Shown: positions 18,960 to 29,283, counted from the stretch's first letter. The stretch: DNA of 64,000 bases from Pseudoalteromonas luteoviolacea (GCF_001696455.1 NZ_MAUJ01000001.1:124001-188000), one strand, 5' to 3'. The notes: generated by a model from the letters alone, not told the origin. A program made the numbers and translations.

Positions 18960-20402
18960 ATGACCTTATCTCACGAGCAAGAATATCAAAATAGCTGGCA
19001 GGAGCGCCAAGATTACGCAGAAAATATGCAGCCTATTATTGGCCGTTTATACCGTAACTTAGGTGTTGAAATCGCTGTTTATGGCCGTCCACTTGTAAAT
19101 ACAAGCACAATTGACGTAATCAAAGCTCATAAAACAGTAGCACGTTTTGAAGAGACTAAATTGCGTCTTCGTGAAAGCTTCCCATTCTTAGAAGCTATCA
19201 GCAAAATGGAGCTTGCGCCTGGTCGTATCGATTTAGGTAAGCTAGCTTATGCATATATCTATAAAAATGCAGGTGAAGGCCGTTCAATTGAAGAGTACTT
19301 GAACAGTGAGCTTGCTGACTTATTAAATAAAGGTACGCGTCCAGAACCTCGTGACGTAGTACTATATGGCTTTGGCCGTATTGGACGTTTATTAGCGCGC
19401 CTGCTTATCGAGCGCGGCGGCTCTCACGCTGATTTACGTCTTCGCGCTATCGTTGTTCGCGGTGGCCGTGACGGTGACCTAGAAAAGCGTGCAAGTTTGT
19501 TACGCCGTGATTCAATTCATGGTCCTTTCGATGGTTCAATCACAGTTGACCACGAAAAGGGTGCTATTAAAGCAAATGGTAACTACATTCAGATTATTTA
19601 TGCAAACTCGCCTGAAGAAGTCGATTACACTAAATACGGTATTGAAAACGCGCTTGTTGTCGACAACACCGGTGTTTGGAAAGACGAAGATGGCTTAGGT
19701 AAACACCTTAAGTCTGTTGGTGCATCTAAAGTACTTCTGACTGCACCTGCAAAAGGTGACATCAAGAACATCGTTTACGGTGTTAACAACGCAGATATTC
19801 TTGGTGAAGATAAGATTGTTTCAGCGGCGAGCTGTACAACGAATGCAATCACGCCAGTATTAAAGGCGCTTAATGATAAGTTTGGTATTAAGAATGGTCA
19901 CGTTGAAACGGTTCATTCATATACAAACGACCAAAACCTAATTGACAACTACCACAAAGCAGAGCGTCGTGGACGCAGTGCGGCACTGAACATGGTTATT
20001 ACTTCAACAGGTGCTGCAAAAGCAGTGGCGAAAGCCCTTCCTGAGCTAGCAGGTAAGTTAACGGGTAACGCAATCCGTGTTCCTACGCCTAATGTATCTA
20101 TGGCTATTTTGAACTTAAACCTAGATTCAGAAACGACTGCTGAAGAGTTAAACGAGTTCCTACGTGAAACTTCACTGTACTCTGACCTTCGCGACCAAAT
20201 CGATTATACAGCTTCAACAGAAATCGTATCTACTGATTTAGTCGGCAGCCGCTATGCAGGTGTTGTTGATTCACAAGCAACAATTGTTGATGGCGACCGT
20301 GTAGTACTATATGTTTGGTACGATAATGAGTTCGGTTACAGCTGTCAGGTTGTTCGCGTAATGCGCGATATGGCTGAAGTAGCCTTCCCAAGTCTACCTT
20401 AA
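18960..20402 (+). CDS. Glyceraldehyde-3-phosphate dehydrogenase, long 480-residue type
   Basis: Oxidative phosphorylation of glyceraldehyde-3-phosphate. The canonical GAPDH body (about residues 130-475) shows the Rossmann entry YGFGRIGRLLARLL, NTGVWKDE, the catalytic SAASCTTNAI with Cys at about 292, the HSYTNDQN block with the catalytic His region, and WYDNEFGYSCQ. An extra N-terminal helical segment of about 130 residues makes the protein 480 long instead of about 335. This type is known in Shewanella, Vibrio and Alteromonadales and is often the only or gluconeogenic GAPDH. Codon use is biased as in highly expressed genes. Own terminator downstream. Confidence 0.95.
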   Translation: MTLSHEQEYQNSWQERQDYAENMQPIIGRLYRNLGVEIAVYGRPLVNTSTIDVIKAHKTVARFEETKLRLRESFPFLEAISKMELAPGRIDLGKLAYAYIYKNAGEGRSIEEYLNSELADLLNKGTRPEPRDVVLYGFGRIGRLLARLLIERGGSHADLRLRAIVVRGGRDGDLEKRASLLRRDSIHGPFDGSITVDHEKGAIKANGNYIQIIYANSPEEVDYTKYGIENALVVDNTGVWKDEDGLGKHLKSVGASKVLLTAPAKGDIKNIVYGVNNADILGEDKIVSAASCTTNAITPVLKALNDKFGIKNGHVETVHSYTNDQNLIDNYHKAERRGRSAALNMVITSTGAAKAVAKALPELAGKLTGNAIRVPTPNVSMAILNLNLDSETTAEELNEFLRETSLYSDLRDQIDYTASTEIVSTDLVGSRYAGVVDSQATIVDGDRVVLYVWYDNEFGYSCQVVRVMRDMAEVAFPSLP

Positions 20403-20418
20403 TAAAGGTCTGACCAAT

Positions 20419-20446
20419 AAAAAAGCCAGCATTAGCTGGCTTTTTT
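20419..20446 (+). terminator. Rho-independent terminator of gapdh
   Basis: AAAAAGCCAGC-ATTA-GCTGGCTTTTTT, 16 bases after the stop codon; strong stem and U-tract. Confidence 0.95.
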
Positions 20447-20582
20447 AGTTTTTGATCGGCGTCATGTGTGGTAGGCTTTCCACAGTTTTTAGCTACATCT
20501 AGCTAACATGAATAACAACTCATTGTTTTGTTGGAAAGGCGCAATTTAAAGGCAATAATTTTGCCAAGTAATTAGGGTAAAT

Positions 20583-21710
20583 ATGAGAATCTCAAGTAAT
20601 TTTGACAGCGGTAATATCAAGGTAATTTCGGCTGAGCAGCCTCACGATATTCAGCTAGAAATCAACAAAGACAACAACTCTGACTTTTTTCAATGGTTTC
20701 ACTTTCGTCTAGAGTCTACACCTTTTGTAGAGCACAAATTACATATTAATAAGTTGGCCGAGTCAGCTTACCCAGAAGGGTGGGATGATTATCAGGCTGT
20801 TGCCTCATATGACAGACAAACTTGGTTCAGGGTGCCAACTGAATATAAAGATGGGCAGTTAGTCATTAATTTTGAGCCAGAATACAGCCACACATTTTTC
20901 GCATATTTTGCACCATATAGTTATGAGCGCCACCTAGACTTGCTATACAGGGCACAAAGCCATGATGCTTGTCAGATCCAAACTTTAGGTCAAACCATTG
21001 ACGGCAGAGACATGAGTTTGCTTGTTATTGGTGAGCCAAGTGAAACTAAAAAGAAAATTTGGATAACAGCGCGTCAACACCCAGGTGAGACGATGGCTGA
21101 GTGGTTTGTTGAAGGGCTGCTAGAAAAGCTACTAGATGATGAAGATCCACATGCAGCTGCTTTATTGTCAAAATCTGTATTTTATATCGTGCCTAATATG
21201 AACCCAGATGGCAGTGTAAGGGGTCACTTACGCACGAATGCAAACGGCGTGAATTTGAATCGTGAGTGGCAAACGCCAAGTATCGAAAATTCACCGGAAG
21301 TCTATTACGTATTAGAAAAAATGCGTGAAGTCGGTCTAGATATGTATCTAGATATTCATGGTGATGAAGCGCTACCGTATAACTTTGTGGCCGGTAGTGA
21401 AGGTATTCCAAGCTATGATGCACGTCTAGAGAGCCTTGAAAACCAGTTTAAAGATGCGCTTTTAACAATAACACCTGATTTCCAAGACGTTTACGGCTAC
21501 CCTAAAGACGAACCTGGTCAAGCTAACTTAACAGTGGCGTCTTGTGCAGTAGGTGAAGAATTTAAAGCTCTGGCTTACACGATAGAAATGCCGTTTAAAG
21601 ACAATGCGGATTTACCTGATCCGCATTATGGCTGGTCTGACAGACGTTCATACCAGTTTGGACAAGATACATTAGCTGCAATTGTGAAAGTTGTAGATAA
21701 TCTAAGATAA
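20583..21710 (+). CDS. M14 family zinc carboxypeptidase, cytosolic carboxypeptidase (CCP)-like
   Basis: 375 residues, no signal peptide, hence cytoplasmic. An N-terminal beta-sandwich of about 130 residues, as in cytosolic carboxypeptidases, precedes the M14 domain. Zinc ligands are in RQHPGE (His about 166, Glu about 169) and DIHGDE (His about 259). The substrate-anchoring Asn-Arg is NLNREW, and the catalytic Glu is in YTIEMPFKD (about 337). The bacterial substrate is unknown. Single gene with its own terminator. Confidence 0.92.
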   Translation: MRISSNFDSGNIKVISAEQPHDIQLEINKDNNSDFFQWFHFRLESTPFVEHKLHINKLAESAYPEGWDDYQAVASYDRQTWFRVPTEYKDGQLVINFEPEYSHTFFAYFAPYSYERHLDLLYRAQSHDACQIQTLGQTIDGRDMSLLVIGEPSETKKKIWITARQHPGETMAEWFVEGLLEKLLDDEDPHAAALLSKSVFYIVPNMNPDGSVRGHLRTNANGVNLNREWQTPSIENSPEVYYVLEKMREVGLDMYLDIHGDEALPYNFVAGSEGIPSYDARLESLENQFKDALLTITPDFQDVYGYPKDEPGQANLTVASCAVGEEFKALAYTIEMPFKDNADLPDPHYGWSDRRSYQFGQDTLAAIVKVVDNLR

Positions 21711-21718
21711 TCAACAGT

Positions 21719-21746
21719 AAGGCAGCCTTTTGGGTTGCCTTTTTTA
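21719..21746 (+). terminator. Rho-independent terminator of the M14 carboxypeptidase gene
   Basis: AAGGCAGCC-TTTT-GGGTTGCCTT with one G-T pair and a T-rich tail. Confidence 0.9.
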
Positions 21747-21778
21747 TTTATATAACAACAACTAGAAGAGGAAGTGTC

Positions 21779-23491
21779 GTGGACGTATTAGGAAGTTTTC
21801 TTGATAGCCTAGATGCCATGCTTGGAGGCTCGTGGTGGTTTCCATATGTATTATTGGGGGTGGGTTTCTTTTTTACGGTGTATTTGAAGTTCCCGCAAAT
21901 TCGCTATTTTAAACATGCTTGTCGTGTTGTGACTGGCAAGTACGACAAGAATGCACATGAAGGTGACACAACGCACTTCCAAGCGTTGTCTACGGCATTA
22001 TCCGGTACGGTCGGTACAGGTAATATTGGCGGGGTAGCGCTGGCAATTTCAATCGGTGGCCCGGCTGCGCTATTTTGGATGTGGATGACTGCATTTTTTG
22101 GTATGACAACCAAATTTGTGGAAGTCACACTGTCTCATAAATATCGTGTGAAAACAGCAGACGGCACGATGGCTGGTGGTCCAATGTACTACATGGACAG
22201 ACGCCTAAACATGAAGTGGTTGGCGGTACTATTTGCTGTTGCAACCGTTATCAGTTCCTTTGGTACTGGCAGCTTGCCGCAGATCAACAACATCGCACAA
22301 GGTATGGAAGCCACTTTCGGGTTTGAAAGAATGGCAACGGGTGCCGTATTATCGATCTTACTGGCACTCGTTATATTAGGTGGTATTAAACGCATCGCTG
22401 CAATTACGTCTAAAGTCGTGCCGGTCATGGCTGCGGTATACATATTTGGTGCGTTTGCGGTTATTTTCTACAACATCGAAAACATTGGCCCTTCATTTGT
22501 TTCTGTATTCACTAATGCATTTTCTGGCTCAGCAGCTGCGGGTGGCTTTTTAGGTGCGTCATTTGCTTATGCATTTAATCGTGGTGTTAACCGAGGTTTA
22601 TTCTCAAACGAAGCGGGTCAAGGTTCTGCTCCTATCGCCCACGCATCAGCAAAGGCAGATGAACCTGTGTCTGAGGGGATGGTATCTATATTAGAGCCAT
22701 TCATAGACACCATTATCATTTGTACGTTGACGGGCTTAGTTATTTTATCGTCTGGCGTTTGGACAGAGAAGTTTGACACTGAATTTGAACGTTCCGGCAT
22801 GACCTTTATTAAAGGCAACTATGACGAAGCAAACGAAGCTGATAGAGAACAACTATACAAGTATTTAAACGGCTATTCAGACCATCAAGTTGAAGAGTAT
22901 AATGGGGCGATTCAAGTCGTTCAGGGCATTGCGGTCAATAAAGACTTTACGGTGCTGCATTCTCGTTCAATTGGTGAAGATATCCGTTTTGGAATTTCAG
23001 ACCAACATCAATATACCGGCACGGTTCAAATAGAAGGTGGCACGCCAGCAGATCCAAGCATCACAATTCATGGTAAGTCTTTGGTTCACTCCGCAGAGTT
23101 GACAACTAAAGCATTTACTCGCGGCTTCTTTGGAGAAAGTGGCCAGTATATTGTTTCTATCGGGCTATTACTGTTTGCGTTTTCGACAGCGATCGCATGG
23201 TCTTATTACGGCGACCGTGCAATGACTTATTTATTGGGGCCGCGCTCGGTTATGCCGTATCGAGTATTTTATGTTGCAGGCTTCTTTTGGGCATCATTTG
23301 CAGATACGACTTTAATATGGAAATTAGCTGCTGTGGGCATTGTCGTTATGACGTTACCAAACTTGTTCGGCATATTCGTTTTAAGAAAAGAAATGAAAGA
23401 AACCGTTGATGATTATTGGGAAAAGTTTGAAAAAGAAAAAGGTCAAGCTTCTGGAGACGATAAAATCGAAAAATCTCGCGATTTCCAATAA
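21779..23491 (+). CDS. Sodium:alanine symporter family protein (AGCS)
   Basis: Inner-membrane Na+-coupled amino-acid importer of the AGCS (AgcS/DagA/AlsT) family. Visible family blocks are [36 protein letters not shown], and [17 protein letters not shown]. At 570 residues it is longer than the usual 450-500: about 110 mostly polar residues (about 340-450) are inserted between two late membrane helices. The start is GTG with AGAGGAAG six to ten bases upstream. Terminated by a strong hairpin. Confidence 0.92.
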   Translation: MDVLGSFLDSLDAMLGGSWWFPYVLLGVGFFFTVYLKFPQIRYFKHACRVVTGKYDKNAHEGDTTHFQALSTALSGTVGTGNIGGVALAISIGGPAALFWMWMTAFFGMTTKFVEVTLSHKYRVKTADGTMAGGPMYYMDRRLNMKWLAVLFAVATVISSFGTGSLPQINNIAQGMEATFGFERMATGAVLSILLALVILGGIKRIAAITSKVVPVMAAVYIFGAFAVIFYNIENIGPSFVSVFTNAFSGSAAAGGFLGASFAYAFNRGVNRGLFSNEAGQGSAPIAHASAKADEPVSEGMVSILEPFIDTIIICTLTGLVILSSGVWTEKFDTEFERSGMTFIKGNYDEANEADREQLYKYLNGYSDHQVEEYNGAIQVVQGIAVNKDFTVLHSRSIGEDIRFGISDQHQYTGTVQIEGGTPADPSITIHGKSLVHSAELTTKAFTRGFFGESGQYIVSIGLLLFAFSTAIAWSYYGDRAMTYLLGPRSVMPYRVFYVAGFFWASFADTTLIWKLAAVGIVVMTLPNLFGIFVLRKEMKETVDDYWEKFEKEKGQASGDDKIEKSRDFQ

Positions 23492-23515
23492 GACAAATTA
23501 GCTGAAACCAAGTAG

Positions 23516-23546
23516 AATAGGGCGCCATCTGGCGCCTTATTTTTTA
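23516..23546 (+). terminator. Rho-independent terminator of the alanine symporter gene
   Basis: GGCGCC-ATCT-GGCGCC stem extended by A/T pairs, followed by a T-rich tail. Confidence 0.9.
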
Positions 23547-23563
23547 TTCGGAGTAACTAGAGT

Positions 23564-23890
23564 ATGGCAATTGCCCAATGCCCCAGTTGTAATAAATCGA
23601 TTTCTTCTAAGCATACAGTTTGCCCTCATTGCGATGCGGAAATTGGCAAAATAAGTGAAGACGAATTACGTCGTTTATCTGTAAGAAATCGTATAAAGAA
23701 GCAGCAGAGCATTATGAACTATTCTTTTTTAGCTCTGATTTTATTCTTAGGTGGCTTTTTATATTTGTACTGGCAACATCCAGTCGAGGGCAGCATTGAG
23801 ATGTATGCCGCCAAATCAGCTATCGGAATCGGCATGGTTTGGTATTTAATTAATCGCGTGATCTTAGTAATTTTGAAAAAGAAAAAGTGA
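23564..23890 (+). CDS. Small membrane protein with N-terminal zinc ribbon
   Basis: 108 residues. CPSCNKSISSKHTVCPHC at the N-terminus is a zinc ribbon (two CxxC pairs). A basic linker follows, then two transmembrane segments (about 50-68 and 82-102) and a Lys-rich end. The N-terminus should lie in the cytoplasm. The family is seen in Alteromonadales next to yeaC; function unknown. It is preceded by GGAG and its stop overlaps or abuts the next gene (GTGA). Confidence 0.75.
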   Translation: MAIAQCPSCNKSISSKHTVCPHCDAEIGKISEDELRRLSVRNRIKKQQSIMNYSFLALILFLGGFLYLYWQHPVEGSIEMYAAKSAIGIGMVWYLINRVILVILKKKK

Positions 23891-23892
23891 CG

Positions 23893-24174
23893 ATGAATGT
23901 AGAAAACTTGGTAAGTAGCATTACCCCAGAATTATTTGAGCGCTTACAATACGGTGCCTCTACGGGCCGTTGGCCTGATGGCACTGAACTGACCGAAGCG
24001 CAAAAAGAGCAGACTGTTCAACTCGTCATGTTGTATCAAGCAAAAGTCGCAAAGTCGAATGAGCAATTTACGATAAATGAAGACGGTGAAATGGTTCAAA
24101 AGTCAAAACGAGAATTGCAAAAAGAATTTAAAGCAGAAAACGAAATAGCTAGGTTCACTGAAAATGATCTTTAA
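23893..24174 (+). CDS. yeaC: YeaC/DUF1315 family protein
   Basis: 93 residues from this ATG. DUF1315 signature: MNVENLVSSITPELFERL, then TGRWPDGTELTEAQKE and LVMLYQAK. A GTG two codons upstream overlaps the previous stop (GTGA) and is also in frame; the ATG start fits YeaC of E. coli. Cytoplasmic, function unknown. It is translationally coupled within the zinc-ribbon/yeaC/DUF349 run, and its stop overlaps the next start by 11 bases. Confidence 0.85.
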   Translation: MNVENLVSSITPELFERLQYGASTGRWPDGTELTEAQKEQTVQLVMLYQAKVAKSNEQFTINEDGEMVQKSKRELQKEFKAENEIARFTENDL

Positions 24175-26848
24175 ACACTTATTTACACCTAAATGGAAGC
24201 ACCCTAAAGCGCAAGTGCGTTTAGCGGCGGTGGATAAATTAGACATAACCAAGGATGCGGAAGCACTTACAACACTGGCACTAGAGGACGACTCGATACA
24301 AATAAGAAAAAAGGTCCTCAACAAAATTGATGATTTGGGCTTATGGTGGAAAGCTTACAAACAAGACCAAGCACTTAAAGAAGTTGCCGAGCAGCATATA
24401 AACCAAGCTGTACTTTCTGGCTCACAGATGTTGAGTAATGAAATTAGAGAAGAGTACATCGATAGATATGCACCAGTTAAAACGCTAGAGAAGCTCGCTT
24501 TTTCGGATATTGCTTTGACTCAAAGAGTCAAGCTATTGAAAAGAATTGCAAATGCTAAGCTAATTGAAAAAGCGTTCAAAGAGGGTGATGAGTCTTTTCA
24601 AGTGGCCCTTATAGACTTGGTGTTCCAGTATGAATTAACTAAGCCCGTCTTTAAAAGTGCGCAAGGAGAGGCGAAAGCTAAAATTGAGGCACATATAGAA
24701 ACTGCGAGGCTAGCTAAGGTGATGCCTAAGCAAGTTGCTGAGCAAGTGAAGTTGATCTTGGCAAAATTTAACGCATTACGTGAAAAGCTAGACTATCAAG
24801 TAGTCGACTCACAATTTAAAGATCTCAGTCAGCAATGGCAAGCTTTAGAGCTAAAGTGGCTAGACGAAGAAACACTGGCTACGCAATCTAGTAAGTATGA
24901 AAAACTGACGGAAAAGCTAACGTCACATATCGCTAAGCTAAAAGTGCAGCACGAAGAAAAGCTAGCTGAACAAAAAGCGCAAGCAGATAAACTTCAAGCA
25001 ATTGAAGAAACCAAAACGCAATGTTGTGAGCTTGAGTCTGTATTGACTGACGCCGTTAAAAAGCTAGATGTAGAGTCGCAGGCACCTTTACAAGCTAAAT
25101 ATGCACAATTGGCAAAACGACTAGAAGAGTCTGCGTATCGAGAAAGTCGTGAATTCCAGACCTTTTTTGAAAAGCTCAAAGAGCTTGAGAAAGTACTGAG
25201 CCAACTTCCTGAAATGATTGCCGCCAGTAAAGAGTTTCAGTCATCTCTAGAAGAGCTCGCTAAAATTGAAGCCAGCGAAGACATTGCTCAATTAGATAGC
25301 CTACTCATAGAGCAAAAGCGTGCATATCAAGTATGCAACAACGCATTAAAACAGTTGCCTTATGAATTGAAAAAGCAAGCTAAAAAAGAACTTGGGGACG
25401 TTTCTAAGTCGTTTTTAACTGCAATGAAGCCGCTAGTAGATAAGCAACAGCAATTATTAAAAGAAGCACGCAAAAAAGCACGTGATGTGCAAAGGCTCAT
25501 TGAACAAGGCCGCTTTAATATTGCTTTTGGTGTATTCAACGGATTTACAGAGAGCTATGAGCAACTTACTGACGGCCACAAAGAGCAAGTTGCAAAGCAA
25601 CAAGAATCTCTTCAATCTCAATTAGCAGAAGTGAAAGATTGGCAGCGTTATGCGTCAGCTCCTAAGCGTACCGAACTGCTAGCGCAACTAGACGAAAAGT
25701 TAGGTGAATCTGATATTGATCCTAAAACTCGCGCAGCAGACGTTAAAATGTTGCGAGTGCGTTGGAACGAGCTCGGACGTATAGAAAGTGAAGAAGAGAA
25801 GCAGCAAGCTAAACAGTTTGATGAGAAAATTGAGCTGTTATTTGCCCCTTGTCGCGCATACTTTGCAGAGCAAGAAGAAGTACGTAAAAAGATTATCGTA
25901 GATAGAGAAAAACTGATTGTTGAAATGCAAGCGCTTGTGGACTTCTCAGTTGACGAAGAGGGAAGCTGGCGTAAGTTAGAAAGCCAGTTTAACCGTATTA
26001 ACAAGCTTTGGCGCGGTGCGGGCAGCTTAGACGCTCAAACTTACCAAGCATTAAATGGAAAATATCGAGATGCCTACGCTCAGACTAGCGAACGTTTGAA
26101 GTCTCACCATCAAGACAATGCCCAGCAAAAGCAGTCATTGGTTGATGAAGCGAAAGCGCAAATTGACAATGACAATGTTGCTGATGCGTGTGAAGCACTA
26201 AAGTCATTGCAAAAGCAGTGGCAAACCATTGGGTTTGCAGGCAGCAAAAATGAACATGTACTGTGGCAAACCTTCAGAAAACACAATGATGCGGTATTTG
26301 CTAAAAGAGAAGAGCTTGTAGCACAGCAAAAACGCGAAAATGCCGAATTGGAAACAGAACAGAGGCAAGTACTTGCTAACTTCGACAGTGCGGTGATTGA
26401 AGCAAAAACTCAGTCTGAACTGAGTCAACTGCAAGAAGATATATCTGCATTGGAAGTCCTTGGTGGCCTAAGTAAAATCAAAAAAGCACTGCTTGAACAA
26501 GTTAACATTAAATTGAATGAGCTATTCTCTACTCTAAATAGAGAAAAGTTCACCGAGTTATTGAATGCGGTTGCACAGGGCAGCGATATACCAGCGTGCT
26601 GGCAGGGTAAAAACTCGCTAGATCTCAATGCTAACAGCCTACTACTGAGGCTAGAAATCCTGACTAATGTAGACTCACCAGCGGGTGAGCAGCAGTCAAG
26701 AATGGCAGAGCAAGTCGCGTTGCTGGATGAAAAGCTGCAAGGGGAGTCTCATAAACTCGACTTTTACCTTGTATGTTATTTGGCTCAAACTAATGCTGAG
26801 GGCGAAGAGTTAGACTCTGAGCGCTTGCTTAAAGTGCTAAATGCATAA
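24164..26848 (+). CDS. Long DUF349 repeat protein
   Basis: 894 residues, almost entirely helical and rich in Glu/Lys/Gln/Ala. It contains repeated DUF349 modules, recognisable by W..L....A-type blocks such as FKDLSQQWQALELKW, KMLRVRWNELGRI, WRKLESQFNRINKLWRGAG and EALKSLQKQWQTIGF. No signal peptide. DUF349 proteins are long cytoplasmic coiled-coil-like proteins of unknown function. The gene starts inside yeaC and ends with its own terminator. Confidence 0.88.
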   Translation: MIFKHLFTPKWKHPKAQVRLAAVDKLDITKDAEALTTLALEDDSIQIRKKVLNKIDDLGLWWKAYKQDQALKEVAEQHINQAVLSGSQMLSNEIREEYIDRYAPVKTLEKLAFSDIALTQRVKLLKRIANAKLIEKAFKEGDESFQVALIDLVFQYELTKPVFKSAQGEAKAKIEAHIETARLAKVMPKQVAEQVKLILAKFNALREKLDYQVVDSQFKDLSQQWQALELKWLDEETLATQSSKYEKLTEKLTSHIAKLKVQHEEKLAEQKAQADKLQAIEETKTQCCELESVLTDAVKKLDVESQAPLQAKYAQLAKRLEESAYRESREFQTFFEKLKELEKVLSQLPEMIAASKEFQSSLEELAKIEASEDIAQLDSLLIEQKRAYQVCNNALKQLPYELKKQAKKELGDVSKSFLTAMKPLVDKQQQLLKEARKKARDVQRLIEQGRFNIAFGVFNGFTESYEQLTDGHKEQVAKQQESLQSQLAEVKDWQRYASAPKRTELLAQLDEKLGESDIDPKTRAADVKMLRVRWNELGRIESEEEKQQAKQFDEKIELLFAPCRAYFAEQEEVRKKIIVDREKLIVEMQALVDFSVDEEGSWRKLESQFNRINKLWRGAGSLDAQTYQALNGKYRDAYAQTSERLKSHHQDNAQQKQSLVDEAKAQIDNDNVADACEALKSLQKQWQTIGFAGSKNEHVLWQTFRKHNDAVFAKREELVAQQKRENAELETEQRQVLANFDSAVIEAKTQSELSQLQEDISALEVLGGLSKIKKALLEQVNIKLNELFSTLNREKFTELLNAVAQGSDIPACWQGKNSLDLNANSLLLRLEILTNVDSPAGEQQSRMAEQVALLDEKLQGESHKLDFYLVCYLAQTNAEGEELDSERLLKVLNA

Positions 26849-26856
26849 ATCAATTT

Positions 26857-26878
26857 AAAGGCCCGCAGGGGTCTTTTT
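26857..26878 (+). terminator. Terminator of the DUF349 gene
   Basis: AAAGGCCC-GCA-GGGGTCTTT with a T-run, immediately after the stop. Confidence 0.8.
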
Positions 26879-27002
26879 AATGCTTAGTTGGAATATAAAA
26901 CTAACCCTTTTCAGTTTTTTATCATCATTAAAAAGGCGGTGATAAATACAGTTGCTAGACGATATAGTGTTTAAATTTGACGACGTCATCTGGTCTGAAT
27001 TG

Positions 27003-27028
27003 AAAAAGCCCCAATGTTGGGGCTTTTT
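27003..27028. terminator. Bidirectional terminator before the SH3 protein gene
   Basis: AAAAAGCCCC-AATGTT-GGGGCTTTTT, a strong symmetrical hairpin. It lies 21 bases beyond the end of the minus-strand gene and serves that gene. Confidence 0.9.
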
Positions 27029-27049
27029 GCTTTTGAGTAGGTTTACAGG

Positions 27050-29044
27050 TTAAGTGTCACAAGGCGGAAACAATGCGGATACATCGATTGAATATGACTG
27101 TTCAACTGTTTGTCCATCCACAGTCGCCAATACAGTCACAGGGAACTGCCCAAAAGTCGCTTCGGGTGGTGTCCAAGTTATTCGGTTGCCGTTGAGAGAC
27201 ATACCACTGGGTGCATTCAATAAACGGAATTCGACCGGCTCTTCAGAGTCTACGCTTAACTCATAGATGTATTGTTGCTTGCTATAGGCTTGGGTATCTG
27301 GTGTTGAGGTAAATACATGCTGCCTTTGCTCGGTTTCTATGCGCAAGTGCTGCTTGTTGATTTTAGCAATGTTGCCATTAAACCAAGTTTCGACGTAGTC
27401 ATTGGTTTGTTGTACTACGACCCAAACAGAACCGCTGGGTACATTGCCAACAATCACATTATTCGTATTGTACACGTCAGATTGAGCGATTGCCTCTGCA
27501 CATATTCCTTGGCTTTGCGACAGGTAGCCTTTTGCGTAGGCCCAGCGAGGCTCGTTATCAAACCACATATTTGCCCAATTACCATTTTGACCTAAAAGCG
27601 CATATTGCTCTGTGGCGTGTAAATAACCAACCTTTTCACTGGAGCTTGAATTACTGGCGCGGACGTTCACATTTTTGACCCCTTCCACGATTGCACAGGA
27701 GGCCTGATCCAACTCGGAAACTTCAATATCGAAAGATTGCTTAAGTTCACTTTTACTGACATCCATAGCGGCAATTTGAACGGTGTGCTTGCCGACTTGT
27801 TGTGCTGTAGGCTTCCAAACTAGCGCGCCTTCATTGAGCGTCATGCCAGCAGGTGATTGAGTCAGTTTAAAAGTGACATTTTGTTGGTTATTTAAGCGTG
27901 GATAATATTGAAATGAAGCCCCTACGTATGCTTTACCACTTGGGATGGATTCAAACTGCCAGTTATCGTGAACAGGCAAAAGCTGGCTGTGAGATTTACG
28001 AATATAGCCAAGCTGATTTTGCCAGTGGATTTGGTACCAATCATCGACTTCTTGAAGTACTACAAAGTGAGTATCTGGCTGCACCAGAGCGTGTTGATTA
28101 GAGTCGATCTCAGCAGAGATATTGACAGGCGTTTCTTTGGTAATTGCAATGCAGCGGCCACCGCCTTGAGTTAAATACCCTTTTGCATATGACCAAGCTT
28201 GTTGGCCTTCAAACCAAATGTTTTTCCAATTGCCGTTTTCACCAATTAACGAATACTGCTCTTTTGAGCGAATATAGCCAATTTTTTGTGCGCTTCCATT
28301 TGGATGGGCTCTGACATTAACCCCCTTAATACTTTCAACAATTTGGCAGTTTGCTTGCGTCGCTGGTAGTACGGTTAGCGTGTATTCATGCTCTATGATT
28401 TGGCCATTCGATGCTGTCCCTCGCCATTTGATAGTGTGACTTCCTAATTCACTTTCCGTAGGTTGCCAAAATAAAGTGTCGCCCTCCAACTGATGGCCAG
28501 TAGGGGCAGAAATTAATTGCCAAGTAATGTTTAGGTTAGAGGAAGTAATGGGTTGATAAGAATAGTAAGTACCAACAAATGCGAACTCATTAGAGCGCGA
28601 CAAAATATTGATATCAATATGATCTAGTTGCTTTTTTAAATAAGCTCTTTGATTAGCAAACCAAACTTCATACCAAACCGGGGTATGGGATTGAATGACC
28701 CATTTTGATTCACTGGGTGCAGTGCCATATACTTCACTCGTATCATCTAGGCCAGCATGTACCTGCTGCACCTTGGTCAATGTGGTGCATTCACCTTGCT
28801 TTTCTTCTAAGTAACCTTTGCCATAAGACCAGCGCGGCTGTCCGTCATACCAATAGTTATACCAATTTCCGCTTTTTTGAATTAATGCGTATTGTCCACC
28901 CTTTGAAAAGTAACCAACCTTAGTCGATGAAGAGTTAGGTTCGGCTCTCACGTTTACGCCTTTGATACTCTCAACAATATCGCAGGTAGCGAACGAAAAT
29001 GGGGAAAATAAGAGCAGGTTTAGGAGGCCTATTTGGGGTTTCAT
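27050..29044 (-). CDS. Secreted protein with three copies of an SH3-pair plus Ig-like unit
   Basis: About 664 residues with a signal peptide ending FSFATC. The mature protein is one unit repeated three times. Each unit has an SH3b-like domain starting C-x-I-V-E-S/G-x-K-x-V-N-V-R-A and containing GNWxNxWxxxxxxWxYxKGYL, a second, more divergent SH3-like domain, and a beta-sandwich of about 80 residues with the putative-Ig pattern (PTGHQLEGDTLFWQP, PAGMTLNEGALVWKP, PSGMSLNGNRITWTP). Such proteins usually bind peptidoglycan or other envelope polymers. The frame extends 72 bases upstream to a TTG, but the ATG here starts a proper signal peptide. Function unknown. Confidence 0.8.
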   Translation of the reverse strand: MKPQIGLLNLLLFSPFSFATCDIVESIKGVNVRAEPNSSSTKVGYFSKGGQYALIQKSGNWYNYWYDGQPRWSYGKGYLEEKQGECTTLTKVQQVHAGLDDTSEVYGTAPSESKWVIQSHTPVWYEVWFANQRAYLKKQLDHIDINILSRSNEFAFVGTYYSYQPITSSNLNITWQLISAPTGHQLEGDTLFWQPTESELGSHTIKWRGTASNGQIIEHEYTLTVLPATQANCQIVESIKGVNVRAHPNGSAQKIGYIRSKEQYSLIGENGNWKNIWFEGQQAWSYAKGYLTQGGGRCIAITKETPVNISAEIDSNQHALVQPDTHFVVLQEVDDWYQIHWQNQLGYIRKSHSQLLPVHDNWQFESIPSGKAYVGASFQYYPRLNNQQNVTFKLTQSPAGMTLNEGALVWKPTAQQVGKHTVQIAAMDVSKSELKQSFDIEVSELDQASCAIVEGVKNVNVRASNSSSSEKVGYLHATEQYALLGQNGNWANMWFDNEPRWAYAKGYLSQSQGICAEAIAQSDVYNTNNVIVGNVPSGSVWVVVQQTNDYVETWFNGNIAKINKQHLRIETEQRQHVFTSTPDTQAYSKQQYIYELSVDSEEPVEFRLLNAPSGMSLNGNRITWTPPEATFGQFPVTVLATVDGQTVEQSYSIDVSALFPPCDT

Positions 29045-29255
29045 TACTGCAAGTCCATGTCTAAGTCTGACTAAAAATGGCGCGATAATATATTTGCATT
29101 GTTTGGCGGTCAACAAATATATATAAAGTTTTACGAGTTTAATAATATTTTCATATCTAATCGGAGGTGATTTTACTAATTAACGAAACTCTCTTCCGTT
29201 GGGCGTTTTTATGTTGTTTTAGTTACATAAAAATAATACTTTTTAATTATTATTC

Positions 29256-29283
29256 TTGACAGGGATCTTGTTTTTCATATAAT
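29256..29283 (+). promoter_or_regulatory. Consensus sigma-70 promoter of the surface-protein operon
   Basis: TTGACA (29256-29261) and TATAAT (29278-29283), both perfect hexamers, separated by 16 bases. The expected transcript start is near 29290, about 30 bases before the first ATG. It is the only clear promoter before a 19-kb run of co-directional, nearly contiguous genes. Confidence 0.85.

Noticed and set aside
26950..27054. Short TTG-initiated ORF with an acidic start (LDDIVFKFDDVIW)
   Set aside because: Runs through the bidirectional terminator at 27003-27028 and lacks start signals.
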